A DNA stretch of 26,231 nucleotides from a virus, in the IMG/VR virus record IMGVR_UViG_3300037119_000419, positions 1-26,231 of that record; one strand, written 5' to 3'. This document shows positions 1 to 7,978 of this stretch, piece by piece. The notes under the pieces are model-generated. The model was not told the origin of the DNA. It searched no databases and was given only the letters and a program-made list of their open reading frames with translations. A program made the position numbers and the translations under genes. Each line of letters begins with the position of its first letter. Position 1 is the first letter of the stretch.

Positions 1-282
1 GTTGCTCCGGCAACTGCGCCGCGCTCGCTCAACGAAGCGGGCCGCTTGTCACCTGCGGGTGACCAGCCGGGTGACGTGACCGCCGCTGGCGGGCTGCGTA
101 ACTCGACCGGCAAGGGGTCCAGCCCGAGCATCGCCGAAGATGCAGAGGTGTCGGACATCCGCGTGGCTGCCGAGCGGCAGACCAAGGCCGACGCTCCGGT
201 TGCCGAGAAGGCTGGCGAAGGCGAGGGTGGCACTGACGCCGCCAGCGTCCCGACGGCCAAGAGCAATAAGAAGGCCAAGTAA
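1..282 (+). CDS. C-terminal fragment of a capsid-region protein
   Basis: The reading frame is open from the first base of the window to a TAA at 280-282, so this is the 3' end of a longer gene; a TTG at 46 is in frame but has no convincing ribosome site. The visible 93 residues are low-complexity, rich in Ala, Gly, Glu and Lys, and end in a Ser/Asn/Lys tail. No domain can be recognised. The gene lies directly upstream of the small virion protein and adaptor genes and is followed by an intrinsic terminator. In T7-like phages that is the position of the major capsid gene, so a portal, scaffold or capsid-associated protein is the best guess. The identity is inferred from context only. Confidence 0.6.
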   Translation, partial: VAPATAPRSLNEAGRLSPAGDQPGDVTAAGGLRNSTGKGSSPSIAEDAEVSDIRVAAERQTKADAPVAEKAGEGEGGTDAASVPTAKSNKKAK

Positions 283-289
283 CCACCTC

Positions 290-321
290 GGGGCTGGCCA
301 CTCGGTCAGCCCCACCTTTTT
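290..321 (+). terminator. Intrinsic terminator after the capsid-region gene
   Basis: A 10-bp stem is formed by GGGGCTGGCC (290-299) and GGTCAGCCCC (304-313), with one G-T wobble and a 4-base loop ACTC. It is followed by ACCTTTTTG with five consecutive T. This is a textbook rho-independent terminator lying in the 52-bp gap between two head-region genes. T7 has its T-phi terminator in the matching place, just after the capsid gene, where partial termination makes capsid mRNA more abundant than tail mRNA. That role is inferred here. The T tract ends one base before the GAAGGGA ribosome site of the next gene. Confidence 0.8.
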
Positions 322-334
322 GAAGGGACCCCCC

Positions 335-895
335 ATGAGCCAGAAATTTGAACCGATCAGCATCGACGAAGCCACCCCCGATCAGGTGCGCGCTTACGCC
401 GCGTCCTTCTTGGGTATCCCCGTGGACGACGTGTCCGACGGCGAGGTGATGGCCAAAGTCCGTGCAAGCATCGAGGGCACATCCATCTTCGTGGCCACAG
501 GCCCCGTTGAAGACGCAGACCAGACCGGCTCGAAGCCGCCCAAGGTTGACGCAGCCACCCAGAGCGGTGGCCTCGTTGGCTCCTATGGCCGCGATGACCC
601 GAAGGTCACTCTCACCCTCCACGCTGAAGAGCGTGACGGTGTCGTGGTCAACCGCCACAAGGAAGTCGGCGTCAACGGCGTCGTCTGGTTGCTCAAGCGC
701 GGTGAGAGCATCACCATTCCGTACCGAGTGTACTTGGCGCTCAAGAACGCTGAGCGTCACATCATCACCCACACCACCGATGGGGAACAGCGCGAACAGG
801 TCGTCCTGAATACGCCGTTCAACATCGAGCGGATGCCGCCGCAGGAAGAGATCGAGCAGTGGCACAAGCAGACTGACGCGGTCTTCGTTCCGTAA
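335..895 (+). CDS. Small virion (head-region) protein
   Basis: This 186-aa protein starts at ATG 335, preceded by GAAGGGA at 322-328; longer upstream starts in this frame would overrun the terminator and the previous gene. The N-terminal 50 residues are helical and acidic, with a PDQVRAYAASFLGI segment that looks like a small helix-extended-helix module. The C-terminal half contains VNGVVWLLKRGESITIPYRVYLAL, which reads like a compact beta-rich domain seen in phage structural proteins (shown split here: VNGVVWLLKRG, then TIPYRVYLAL). It overlaps the adaptor gene by one base (TAATG). Placement between the capsid region and the adaptor suggests a head-completion or decoration role. The exact family is not recognised. 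Confidence 0.75.
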   Translation: MSQKFEPISIDEATPDQVRAYAASFLGIPVDDVSDGEVMAKVRASIEGTSIFVATGPVEDADQTGSKPPKVDAATQSGGLVGSYGRDDPKVTLTLHAEERDGVVVNRHKEVGVNGVVWLLKRGESITIPYRVYLALKNAERHIITHTTDGEQREQVVLNTPFNIERMPPQEEIEQWHKQTDAVFVP

Positions 896-1587
896 TGGCC
901 ACGTTTCTGGAACTTGTTAAGGACCTCGCCAGACAGGACGGCTCGATTTCCGTCACGTCCATCACCTCTGTTGAAGCCCAGACTGGGCGGATCGAGAAGA
1001 TGGTCAACTGGGTGCAGAAAGCCTACAACAATATCCAGAACAGCCGCAGGGATTGGGGCTGGCTGATCGACGAGTTCGAGGTCAGCCTCATTCCCGGCAC
1101 GGCCATCTACACGCCGCTGTCGTTCAACCTCACCCGCTTCTCCAACTGGGTCCGCGACGACTGGGATGGCTACAAGCCCATGAGCCTGCGCGATCCGCTG
1201 ATTGGTCTGGCGGACGAGGGAGAGTTGGACGAGATCGACTACCGCGTATGGCGTGAACGCTATGGCCGTGGCGACCAGTCCTCAGTGTACTGGAACCGTC
1301 CGACTGAATGGGCGGTCACACCCAAGAACGAACTAGCCTTCGGGTCTGTACCCGACACGGCGTTCACGATCCGTGGCCAGTACCAGAAAGGGCCACAGCT
1401 TCTCGTGGCCAACAGCGACATCCCCGAGATGCCCGCCCGGTTTCATGACCTCATCGTGTGGGAGGCGCACAGGATGCTGCTGATCCACGATGGCGCGTAC
1501 CAAGAAAGCCAGTTCCCCACTCAGGAGATGGCCACCCTCCGGCACCAACTGGAGATGGACCAGTTGCCGGAGGTCGTGGTGCCGTGA
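895..1587 (+). CDS. Head-tail adaptor protein (SU10-type)
   Basis: This 230-aa protein begins MATFLELVKDLARQDG and continues with a T-G-R-I-x-K-M-V-N-W-V motif followed by A-Y-N-N-I-Q. This N-terminal signature (FLELV, QTG, LVNWV, A-x-x-x-I-Q) is typical of phage adaptor proteins of the Escherichia phage SU10 type, which form a ring beneath the portal. The length fits the family. The ATG is coupled to the upstream stop by TAATG, with no strong separate Shine-Dalgarno site. The stop overlaps the GTG of the next gene (GTGA). Known for the family: it connects the portal to the tail. Seen here: the N-terminal motif and the genomic position. Confidence 0.8.
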   Translation: MATFLELVKDLARQDGSISVTSITSVEAQTGRIEKMVNWVQKAYNNIQNSRRDWGWLIDEFEVSLIPGTAIYTPLSFNLTRFSNWVRDDWDGYKPMSLRDPLIGLADEGELDEIDYRVWRERYGRGDQSSVYWNRPTEWAVTPKNELAFGSVPDTAFTIRGQYQKGPQLLVANSDIPEMPARFHDLIVWEAHRMLLIHDGAYQESQFPTQEMATLRHQLEMDQLPEVVVP

Positions 1588-3155
1588 CCCAGCAGGTAAA
1601 GTATTTTCCCCTCGGCGGTGGCCTCGACATTGTCACCCCAGCCATTGTTGCTCGCCCCGGAACCGCGAGGGCGGCCACCAATTACGAGAGCGATATGACG
1701 GGTTACCGTCGCATCAGTGGCTATGAGAGGTACGATGGAAAACTCAGTCCTACAGACGCGTACGACGCCGCTTCTGATATTGTGCAGGGAGCCATCGACC
1801 GAGAGGCCGCCCGTCTTGCCATCACCACGGTTCCGGGGTCTGGGCCAATACGCGGTGTCTGGTATTACAATGGAAATACCTACGCTTTCCGAGATAATGA
1901 AGCGGCGACTGCTGGCTGTATGTACGTGGCCACAGCCGGGGGCTGGAGCTTGGTCAGTGCTGTCTTTCCCGCCGGGGGATCGTACGAATTCATAAACTAC
2001 AATTTCATCGGGGCCAGCGCGGGCCTCAAGATGTACGGCATCAACGGCGTCGGTAAGGGTTTCCAGTTCGACGGAGCGACGGTGGTCCTGATCGACACCA
2101 CCATGACGCCTGACGTTCCGATCAAGTTGGCCGCCCACAAGCGCCACCTCTTCTTCGCCTTTGCCGGTGGCTCAGTGCAGCACAGCAGCATCGGCGACCC
2201 GCTGGTCTGGAACCCACTCACTGGCGCTGCCGAGATCGCTGTCGGCGACGAGGTCACCGACCTCATGCCGTCGGCCCCGTCCAATCTGGTCATCATGGCC
2301 AAGAACAGCATCAACGTCCTGTACGGCAACGATGCCACCGACTGGCAGCTTGAGACGCTGACCAACGAAGCTGGCGCTCTGCCGTTCACAGCCGAGAAGA
2401 TCGGCCCGATCATCTACATGGACAACCGTGGTATCCGCGCTCTGGACACCACTCCGGCCTTCGGCAACTTCACCATCGGCACGATGACCCAGACGATTGG
2501 GCCGCTGCTCAAGTCCCGTCTGGCCGCAGGCAACACTCCCGTGGCCAGCATCCGCGTACGTACACGCGACCTGTACCGGGTGTTCTGGGCCGATGGCCTT
2601 GGCGTCAGCGTGTACTTGGGCAAGAAGCAGCCAGAGGTCATGCTGATCGACCTCGGCCTTCCGGTGACCTGCGCCGTGTCGGTGGAAACCACTGATAACA
2701 TTGAGAAAATCTGGTTCGGCTCAACCAACGGCATGGTCTATCAGATGGACAAGGGCCGCAGCTTCGATGGCAATGCCGTGGCCTATTACCTGCGCCTGCC
2801 GTTCAACCACATGGGTGGCCCGAACCTCACCAAGAGGTGGCACAAGGTGGCACTGGAGTATGACGCCGCCTCGACTATCAGTTTGAGCTTGGCCGGGGAG
2901 GTGGACAACGCCGACCCGGAAGAGCCTGTCATCGCTGAGCAGGAACTGCTCGGCTTCGGAGGGGGTGGCTTCTGGGGGTCCGTCAACTGGGATCAGTTCT
3001 ACTGGTCAGCACCAGTTGACGGAGAAGCTGTCGCCTATCTCGACGCGCTGGGCAAGAATATGTCATTGCTGCTGGGAGGGGAACAAGCGGACGAAGAGCC
3101 GCACACGCTACAGGGCATCACCCTGTCGTACACGGTAAGGGGAGCGATCAGATGA
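1584..3155 (+). CDS. Tail hub / head-stabilisation protein (P22 gp10-like)
   Basis: This 523-aa protein probably starts at GTG 1584, which overlaps the adaptor stop and has GGAGG at 1569-1573; the frame is open further upstream, but only as a shadow of the adaptor gene. The sequence is beta-rich, with regularly spaced Gly-Asn and Gly-Asp turns and short repeated strands such as IKLAAHKRHLFFAF and IYMDNRGIRALD. This pattern is typical of propeller-like hub proteins of the P22 gp10 / phage stabilisation group, which follow the adaptor gene in many podoviruses. The stop overlaps the fibre start (ATGA). The family assignment rests on sequence pattern and gene order, so a generic virion structural protein is the fallback. 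Confidence 0.7.
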   Translation: MTQQVKYFPLGGGLDIVTPAIVARPGTARAATNYESDMTGYRRISGYERYDGKLSPTDAYDAASDIVQGAIDREAARLAITTVPGSGPIRGVWYYNGNTYAFRDNEAATAGCMYVATAGGWSLVSAVFPAGGSYEFINYNFIGASAGLKMYGINGVGKGFQFDGATVVLIDTTMTPDVPIKLAAHKRHLFFAFAGGSVQHSSIGDPLVWNPLTGAAEIAVGDEVTDLMPSAPSNLVIMAKNSINVLYGNDATDWQLETLTNEAGALPFTAEKIGPIIYMDNRGIRALDTTPAFGNFTIGTMTQTIGPLLKSRLAAGNTPVASIRVRTRDLYRVFWADGLGVSVYLGKKQPEVMLIDLGLPVTCAVSVETTDNIEKIWFGSTNGMVYQMDKGRSFDGNAVAYYLRLPFNHMGGPNLTKRWHKVALEYDAASTISLSLAGEVDNADPEEPVIAEQELLGFGGGGFWGSVNWDQFYWSAPVDGEAVAYLDALGKNMSLLLGGEQADEEPHTLQGITLSYTVRGAIR

Positions 3156-5194
3156 GCGACTACTTCACCTACACTCCGCTGACCGCCAACACCGTGGCCA
3201 GAGCGGCGGACGTGAATGCGCGCTTCCAAGGCGTGGCCGCAGGCTTCGACCTGTTGCCGCCTCCTCAGTACATCACCGAGGACCGGCTGACCTACGCCAC
3301 GGATACCGGGCTGGCCAACGCCTACATCGCCAATCCGACCATCCCGATCACGGCGTACAACACCGGCCTCCACATCGTGGTTCAGGCCATCAACGCCAAC
3401 ACTGGCGCTTCCACGGTGAACGTCTCTGGTCTGGGCGTGAAGCAGATCGTGCGCGCTGACGGTACACCGTTGCAGGCTGGCGACATCGCTGCGGGTCAGG
3501 TTCTGGACATGACCTACGACGGGGCCGCCTTCCGTTTGGCCATGGCCTTCGCCGACATTTCCCCGGCGGGCGTCGCCGCCAAGATCGCGTTGGCTGGCAA
3601 CATCGTCGTCAACGGCAATCTCGATGCCGACACGATTACCTGCAATGGCGTGACGCTCGACGCTCTGACCACCTTCGGCGTGTCGCTGATCGAGAGCGCG
3701 AACGCGACGGCTGCTCGCGGCCTGCTGGGTCTTGGCACCATGGCCACGGAGAGCGCAGCGTCATACGCGCTGCTGGCCTCGCCGACGTTCACGGGAACTC
3801 CGCTGGCTCCCACTGCTGCGCCGGGCACGAACACCACCCAGTTGGCCACGACAGCTTTTGTCACCGCTGCCGTGACTGCTGCGGGCAGCGTCTCGGATAC
3901 TGCGTACGGCGTCGGCTGGAACGGGGTGACCACCGTCGCTCCATCCAAGAACGCGGTGTACGACCAGATCGAGACCCTTTCTGCGGCCACTACTGCGTCA
4001 CTGGCCACCAAGTCCAATCTCGCTGGAGGTAACGCCTTCACTGGTGCCCAGAGCTTTGCCGGTGCCGTCGCGCTCGATGGCGGGGCGACTGTCCCCGATG
4101 ACGCCTATGGCGCTGGCTGGAATGGGTCGCTTGGCGTGGCCACCAAGAACGCGATCTACGACAAGATCGAAACCGTCATAGCTGGCGGCGGCGTAGCGGA
4201 CGGCGACAAGGGTGACATCACCGTCGCATCCGGTGTGTGGACCCTCGACAATGGCGTGGTCTCGCTGGGCAAGATGTCCAACCTCGCGGCCAACAGCTTC
4301 ATCGGCAACAACACCGGGGGTGCGGCCACGCCGATTGCGCTGACGGTAGCACAGGCCAAGACACTGCTGGCGCTGGAGAATGTCAGCAACCTCTCGCCAG
4401 CTAACCTGCCGATCTCCACGGCCACGCAGACGGCGCTGGACCTGAAGGCCCCGCTGGCCAGCCCTGCGCTGACTGGCGTCCCAACCGCTCCCACGGCTGC
4501 TGACGGCACCAACAGCACCCAGATCGCCAGCACCGGGTTCGTCCAGTCTGTCATCTCGTTCAAGGCCAACCTCGCCAGCCCGACGTTCACCGGCACCCCG
4601 GCTGCGCCGACACCGGCCACGGCTGACGACACGACCAAGATCGCCACGACCGCGTACGTGAAGGCGAACCTGACCAGCTACCTGACCAGCGCCAACGCTG
4701 CGTCCTCGTACCTGACGATTGCCAATGCTTCGGCGACGTACCTGACGCAGGCGTCAGCGACTTCGACCTATGCGCCTCTGGCGTCTCCGGCATTGACTGG
4801 TACACCAACGGCTCCAACGGCTGCTGCGCTGACCAGCACGACGCAGGTGGCCACGACGGCTTTCGTGCAGGGCGAACGCGCGCCTCGTATCCAGAGCGTT
4901 ACCTCTTCGGCGACAGTTACCCCGACGTTCCTCAACGACGAGGTCACGATCACCGCTCAGGCTGCCGGTCTGTCCTTGGCCAATCCGACCGGCACGGCCA
5001 TCGTTGGCCACGGGATCGTGATCCGCATCAAAGACAACGGGACCGCTCGCTCCATTAGCTACGGCTCCCAGTACCGCGCCATCGGCGTGACCCTGCCCAA
5101 CACGACGGTCATCAGCAAGACGCTGTACTTGGGCATGATCTGGAACAGCACCGACAGCAAGTGGGATGTCGTGTCTGTGGCTCAGGAGGCGTAG
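3152..5194 (+). CDS. Tail fibre protein with repeated shaft modules
   Basis: This 680-aa protein starts at ATG 3152, preceded by AAGGGGAG. The first 130 residues look like a virion-attachment domain. The shaft carries four copies of a tail-fibre repeat, LASPTFTGTPxAPTA...TTQxATTAFV, at about residues 207, 434, 473 and 542. It also has two copies of an AYGxGWNG...KNAxYDxIET module at about residues 250 and 317. The last 100 residues form a distinct beta-rich tip that ends in LGMIWNSTDSKWDVVSVAQEA. Trimeric fibres of this kind bind the host surface receptor. Nothing marks a variable repeat, and no reverse transcriptase lies nearby. The next gene follows without a gap. Confidence 0.9.
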   Translation: MSDYFTYTPLTANTVARAADVNARFQGVAAGFDLLPPPQYITEDRLTYATDTGLANAYIANPTIPITAYNTGLHIVVQAINANTGASTVNVSGLGVKQIVRADGTPLQAGDIAAGQVLDMTYDGAAFRLAMAFADISPAGVAAKIALAGNIVVNGNLDADTITCNGVTLDALTTFGVSLIESANATAARGLLGLGTMATESAASYALLASPTFTGTPLAPTAAPGTNTTQLATTAFVTAAVTAAGSVSDTAYGVGWNGVTTVAPSKNAVYDQIETLSAATTASLATKSNLAGGNAFTGAQSFAGAVALDGGATVPDDAYGAGWNGSLGVATKNAIYDKIETVIAGGGVADGDKGDITVASGVWTLDNGVVSLGKMSNLAANSFIGNNTGGAATPIALTVAQAKTLLALENVSNLSPANLPISTATQTALDLKAPLASPALTGVPTAPTAADGTNSTQIASTGFVQSVISFKANLASPTFTGTPAAPTPATADDTTKIATTAYVKANLTSYLTSANAASSYLTIANASATYLTQASATSTYAPLASPALTGTPTAPTAAALTSTTQVATTAFVQGERAPRIQSVTSSATVTPTFLNDEVTITAQAAGLSLANPTGTAIVGHGIVIRIKDNGTARSISYGSQYRAIGVTLPNTTVISKTLYLGMIWNSTDSKWDVVSVAQEA

Positions 5195-5620
5195 GTGGGC
5201 CTGCCGATCAAGTCCATGTTTGGCACCGCACTGCTGGTTGACCTGCCAGCGTCGATGGCCGCCGCTTCAGGAAACATCGAACCGGCGACAGCGACGGCAG
5301 TTATCTCCATCCGCAACGATGGAACATGGACGGCTACGGGCGACCCCAACAGCGGTAGCACATGGAAGCTCGTGGGTGCGGTGGGCGACTACGACGTGCG
5401 GGCCACGATTACTGGCGGCGCGCTGACAGGCACCGATAGCGGCACCGGGACGTGGCTCAATCTAGCCGCGACCCGCTCATGGGGCTGCTTCCAACTGGCA
5501 GTTGGCTCATCGTTTGCGACGCTGACCATCGAACTTAGCCGGGCTGGTCTGGCCACGGTTATCGAAAGCTGCACTGCCAGCATCTCCGCCGAAGTCTTTG
5601 ACGACGGAGGGGGACCATAG
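5195..5620 (+). CDS. Small beta-rich tail-associated protein
   Basis: This 141-aa protein starts at GTG 5195, immediately after the fibre stop, with a strong AGGAGG at 5184-5189 inside the end of the fibre gene. The sequence is almost entirely short strands and Gly/Thr-rich turns, with ISIRNDGTWTATGD near residue 34, DYDVRATITGG near residue 70 and SWGCFQLAV near residue 96. Small beta-sandwich proteins of this pattern often sit beside phage tail fibre genes. A role as fibre tip, chaperone or host-surface accessory is inferred from its place and fold pattern only. Confidence 0.7.
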   Translation: MGLPIKSMFGTALLVDLPASMAAASGNIEPATATAVISIRNDGTWTATGDPNSGSTWKLVGAVGDYDVRATITGGALTGTDSGTGTWLNLAATRSWGCFQLAVGSSFATLTIELSRAGLATVIESCTASISAEVFDDGGGP

Positions 5621-5623
5621 GTC

Positions 5624-5998
5624 ATGAGCTTGCTCCAGTCCCCGACCCTCTTCACTGCGGTGGCCTATTACGTCATCGGCCTCGTCCTGTTGTTCGTGGC
5701 CATAGCAGTTCTGGTCACCAACCCAGTGAACCGCGTGTTCCTCGTCGGGAAGTATCTCACCCCAGAGGGGGCGCGCGTACTCATGCGGTCGTGGCCACTG
5801 GTATTCATGTTTGCCCTCTTCATCTTTTCCTGCGCTGTCGAGCATCACCTGCACTGGCGCTACGAGAATGGCTTGGAAGTTGATTACGCTTACGTCCTCT
5901 TCATGGGGTGGATCGAAGCGGGAATTTCCCTGATAACAGCGGCCATCGTCTTGCTCGGTGTAATAGTGTGGGGAGTGAGGAAGTGGACCAAGAGATGA
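5624..5998 (+). CDS. Three-segment inner-membrane protein, holin candidate
   Basis: This 124-aa protein starts at ATG 5624, preceded by GGAGGGGG at 5606-5613. Hydrophobic segments are visible at about residues 10-33, 52-72 and 90-118, giving three likely transmembrane helices with a basic end (VRKWTKR). An EHHLHWRYENG stretch lies in the second loop. It opens the lysis region, and its stop overlaps the next start (ATGA). Length and topology fit a class I holin, which would open the inner membrane for the endolysin. A second holin-like gene lies downstream, so which one sets lysis timing is unclear. Confidence 0.7.
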   Translation: MSLLQSPTLFTAVAYYVIGLVLLFVAIAVLVTNPVNRVFLVGKYLTPEGARVLMRSWPLVFMFALFIFSCAVEHHLHWRYENGLEVDYAYVLFMGWIEAGISLITAAIVLLGVIVWGVRKWTKR

Positions 5999-6381
5999 TT
6001 AGCGGCCCCGGCTCACAAGGTCTCCTGATTACCGTCGGGGGCTGGGCTGTGGCCATCATCATCGCCCTCATCACGCTCGTCGCCCAGATCAGGAAGGGTG
6101 GCGCTGACGAAACCGCCGTGGTTCTGACCAAGTGGAAGGAACTGGTTGACGCCCACGAGAAGCAGATCGAGGGCCTGCGTGGAGAGATGGACTCCATGCG
6201 TGGCCGTATCCGTGAACTGGAGGAGATGGTCGAGCGCCAGACGGATGAAATCAAGGACCTCACCAAGCAGCTTGAGGGCGAGCGCCGACAGGCGCAGCAG
6301 CAAGCCAAATCGTTCAGGAACCAGCTACGCGCTCTTGGAAAGAACGACGTACCATCGGAGAAGAGCAATGGAGGAAAGTAA
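5995..6381 (+). CDS. Membrane-anchored coiled-coil protein, possible i-spanin
   Basis: The 128-aa product has one N-terminal transmembrane segment (about residues 8-27, IIIALITLVAQ at its end). A long charged coiled coil follows, about residues 45-110, rich in Glu, Arg, Gln and Lys with heptad spacing. ATG 5995 overlaps the upstream stop as ATGA. An in-frame GTG at 5983 with GGAG seven bases upstream is a real alternative and would add four residues. The topology matches the inner-membrane spanin subunit (Rz) that helps disrupt the outer membrane during lysis. No nested Rz1 frame with a lipobox was seen; the lipoprotein at 7609 could be the partner. The function is inferred from topology. Confidence 0.65.
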   Translation: MISGPGSQGLLITVGGWAVAIIIALITLVAQIRKGGADETAVVLTKWKELVDAHEKQIEGLRGEMDSMRGRIRELEEMVERQTDEIKDLTKQLEGERRQAQQQAKSFRNQLRALGKNDVPSEKSNGGK

Positions 6382-6736
6382 CCGTACCCCTGCCCCGTGG
6401 TGGATGCCCGATGCCCGGAGCTTCATCGGCATCGGCGTCTTCGCGCTGACCGTCATGATCCTGTGGATGATGAAGGAAGACAGTAACTTGCGAGGGGACG
6501 AGTTCTTCCAGACTATCGCCACGGTCATCATCGCCAATGGCCTCATGGCCGTCATCGCGTGGGCGTACGCGGCCACCAAGGGCGGCGGTGAGCAGGCAGC
6601 CAAGAACGCGGTGATTGCCGAGAAGCTGGCTGGGAAAGACACCCAGAAGGTCGAGGTGGTCAACAAGCCCAGCGACCCGGTGCCCACCACCGACAACGGC
6701 AGTACCGAGGAGCTACCCCCTTATGCTCAACCGTAA
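6368..6736 (+). CDS. Two-segment membrane protein, holin candidate
   Basis: This 122-aa protein starts at ATG 6368, inside the end of the coiled-coil gene. Two hydrophobic segments are visible, about residues 18-36 (IGIGVFALTVMILWMM) and 46-67 (FQTIATVIIANGLMAVIAW). A charged, proline-containing soluble tail follows. A short membrane protein with two helices directly upstream of the endolysin is the usual arrangement of a holin. The stop overlaps the endolysin start by 14 bases. It is the better holin candidate of the two because it abuts the endolysin, but no diagnostic motif separates them. Confidence 0.7.
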   Translation: MEESNRTPAPWWMPDARSFIGIGVFALTVMILWMMKEDSNLRGDEFFQTIATVIIANGLMAVIAWAYAATKGGGEQAAKNAVIAEKLAGKDTQKVEVVNKPSDPVPTTDNGSTEELPPYAQP

Positions 6737-7496
6737 GCCAATCTTCGATGCCGTCCGGGTACTCCGAAATGGCCAAGGGTTCACGCTCGCTGAAGTGGCG
6801 ATCCTCGATGCTGGGATCGACGCAGCTTTCGGGGTTGCTGCTGAACTCGTGGCCACGGCACCACAGATTGGCCTGACCGATCTCGACTTCACTCAGGCGG
6901 CGCAGCGTCTCGGCTGCACCGTGGCCCAGATCAGGGCGGTCGATGAAGTCGAAAGCGGTGGCGGTTGGTTCAAGGACGTGCGCGGTGACATCCTCGCGCT
7001 TGATGGCCCCGGTGGATTTCTTGATGGCCCCAACCTGCCGAAGATACTGTTCGAGGCTCACGTCTTCGACCGGCTGACCGGGGGCAAGTACCGTGCCTCT
7101 CACCCCAACATCTCGTCCAAGTCATGGAACCGGGCACTATATGTCGGTGGTCAAGGTGAATACGCCCGCCTCTTCAAGGCCATGCAGCTTGACCGCGAGG
7201 CGGCCCTCAAGAGCGCGAGCGCAGGCCGCTACCAGATCATGGGGTACAACCATGTCCTTGCTGGCTTCTCCACGGTCGAGGCGTACTGGGATGCGATGAA
7301 GGCCAGCGAGGCCGCACAGTTGGCCGCGTTCGTCCACTACGTGAAGACGGCAAAACTGGACGACGAGCTACGCAGGATCAGCAATGTTCACGCTGACTGC
7401 ATCCCCTTTGCGAAATTATATAATGGCAGCGGGTACGCCAAAAATAACTACCATGTTAAGATCGCCCGCGCCCACAAGAAGTGGAGTGGATCATGA
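6723..7496 (+). CDS. Endolysin, N-acetylmuramidase family
   Basis: This 257-aa protein starts at ATG 6723. Residues about 1-60 form a helical N-terminal module. From about residue 70 it matches the phage N-acetylmuramidase family (formerly DUF3380): VDEVESGGGW with the likely catalytic Glu77, then KILFEAHVFDRLTGGKY, then ASAGRYQIMGYNH, and a C-terminal FAKLYNGSGYAKNNYHVKIA block. The enzyme cleaves the glycan strand of peptidoglycan between MurNAc and GlcNAc. No signal peptide is visible, so export through a holin pore is expected, consistent with the two holin candidates just upstream. The stop overlaps the next start (ATGA). Confidence 0.9.
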   Translation: MLNRKPIFDAVRVLRNGQGFTLAEVAILDAGIDAAFGVAAELVATAPQIGLTDLDFTQAAQRLGCTVAQIRAVDEVESGGGWFKDVRGDILALDGPGGFLDGPNLPKILFEAHVFDRLTGGKYRASHPNISSKSWNRALYVGGQGEYARLFKAMQLDREAALKSASAGRYQIMGYNHVLAGFSTVEAYWDAMKASEAAQLAAFVHYVKTAKLDDELRRISNVHADCIPFAKLYNGSGYAKNNYHVKIARAHKKWSGS

Positions 7497-7612
7497 CCAA
7501 ACTCACCAAGAAAATCAGGAAGCTGTGGCGCAGTGCCGTAACGGGGCGTTTCGTCTCGAAGGCATTTGCGTTATTGAACCCTAAGACGACCACAGAGGAG
7601 AAGGTGAAATGA
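7493..7612 (+). CDS. 39-residue conserved-type phage microprotein
   Basis: ATG 7493 overlaps the endolysin stop (ATGA), and the TGA at 7610-7612 overlaps the ATG of the lipoprotein gene (ATGA), so the ORF is locked between two translationally coupled genes. The product begins MTKLTKKIRKLW and contains SAVTGRFVSKAFALLNPKTT. The pattern S-A-x-T-G-R/K-F-V-S-K-x-x-A-x-x-N/H-P-x-T-T is one I recognise from many short phage proteins of unknown function encoded near lysis genes. It is very basic at the N-terminus. Exact tiling between its neighbours makes it a real gene despite its size. Confidence 0.8.
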   Translation: MTKLTKKIRKLWRSAVTGRFVSKAFALLNPKTTTEEKVK

Positions 7613-7977
7613 AGAAGCTGATCCTTGTGGCCATGGCATCAATGTCGTTGGCTTCATGCGGCCTGCCGACCCTGATTACAGGGGTGCCGCCAGCGCCCGT
7701 GGCCGTGGCCAACCAGACCATCCTCGACGAGAAAGTCGGGATCGCGGTCGAGACCGCCTACAAGGCGTGGCGGCTGGCCGTCGAACTGGCGGTGGATACC
7801 AACCTCCTCAATGGCGAGAAGGCGGCTCGCGTTGCCGAGATCGACCAGAAAATGTTTGAGGCCACGCTGTTAGTGCAGGCTGCCTACAAGGTGGGCAACG
7901 CCAACCAGTACGCCTCGGCGGCCCGCGAGGCCAACGATCTCATCAAGCAGGGCATCGCCCTCATGCGGGAGAAGTAG
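7609..7977 (+). CDS. Lipoprotein, possible outer-membrane spanin
   Basis: The 122-aa product has a classical lipoprotein signal: MKK, a hydrophobic stretch, then the lipobox L-A-S-C with the lipidated cysteine at residue 17. After a short proline-containing linker the mature part is helical (about residues 37-120) and Ala-rich. The start at ATG 7609 is coupled to the microprotein stop, and GAGGAGAAGG precedes it. A small lipoprotein beside the endolysin and a membrane-anchored coiled-coil protein would fit an o-spanin, although o-spanins are usually proline-rich rather than helical. A superinfection-immunity or envelope role is also possible. Confidence 0.75.
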   Translation: MKKLILVAMASMSLASCGLPTLITGVPPAPVAVANQTILDEKVGIAVETAYKAWRLAVELAVDTNLLNGEKAARVAEIDQKMFEATLLVQAAYKVGNANQYASAAREANDLIKQGIALMREK

Positions 7978-7978
7978 A

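Noticed and set aside
3152-5194. A diversity-generating retroelement target in the tail fibre gene.
   Set aside because: There is no reverse transcriptase, template repeat or accessory gene in the window. The repeats are ordinary fibre-shaft modules.
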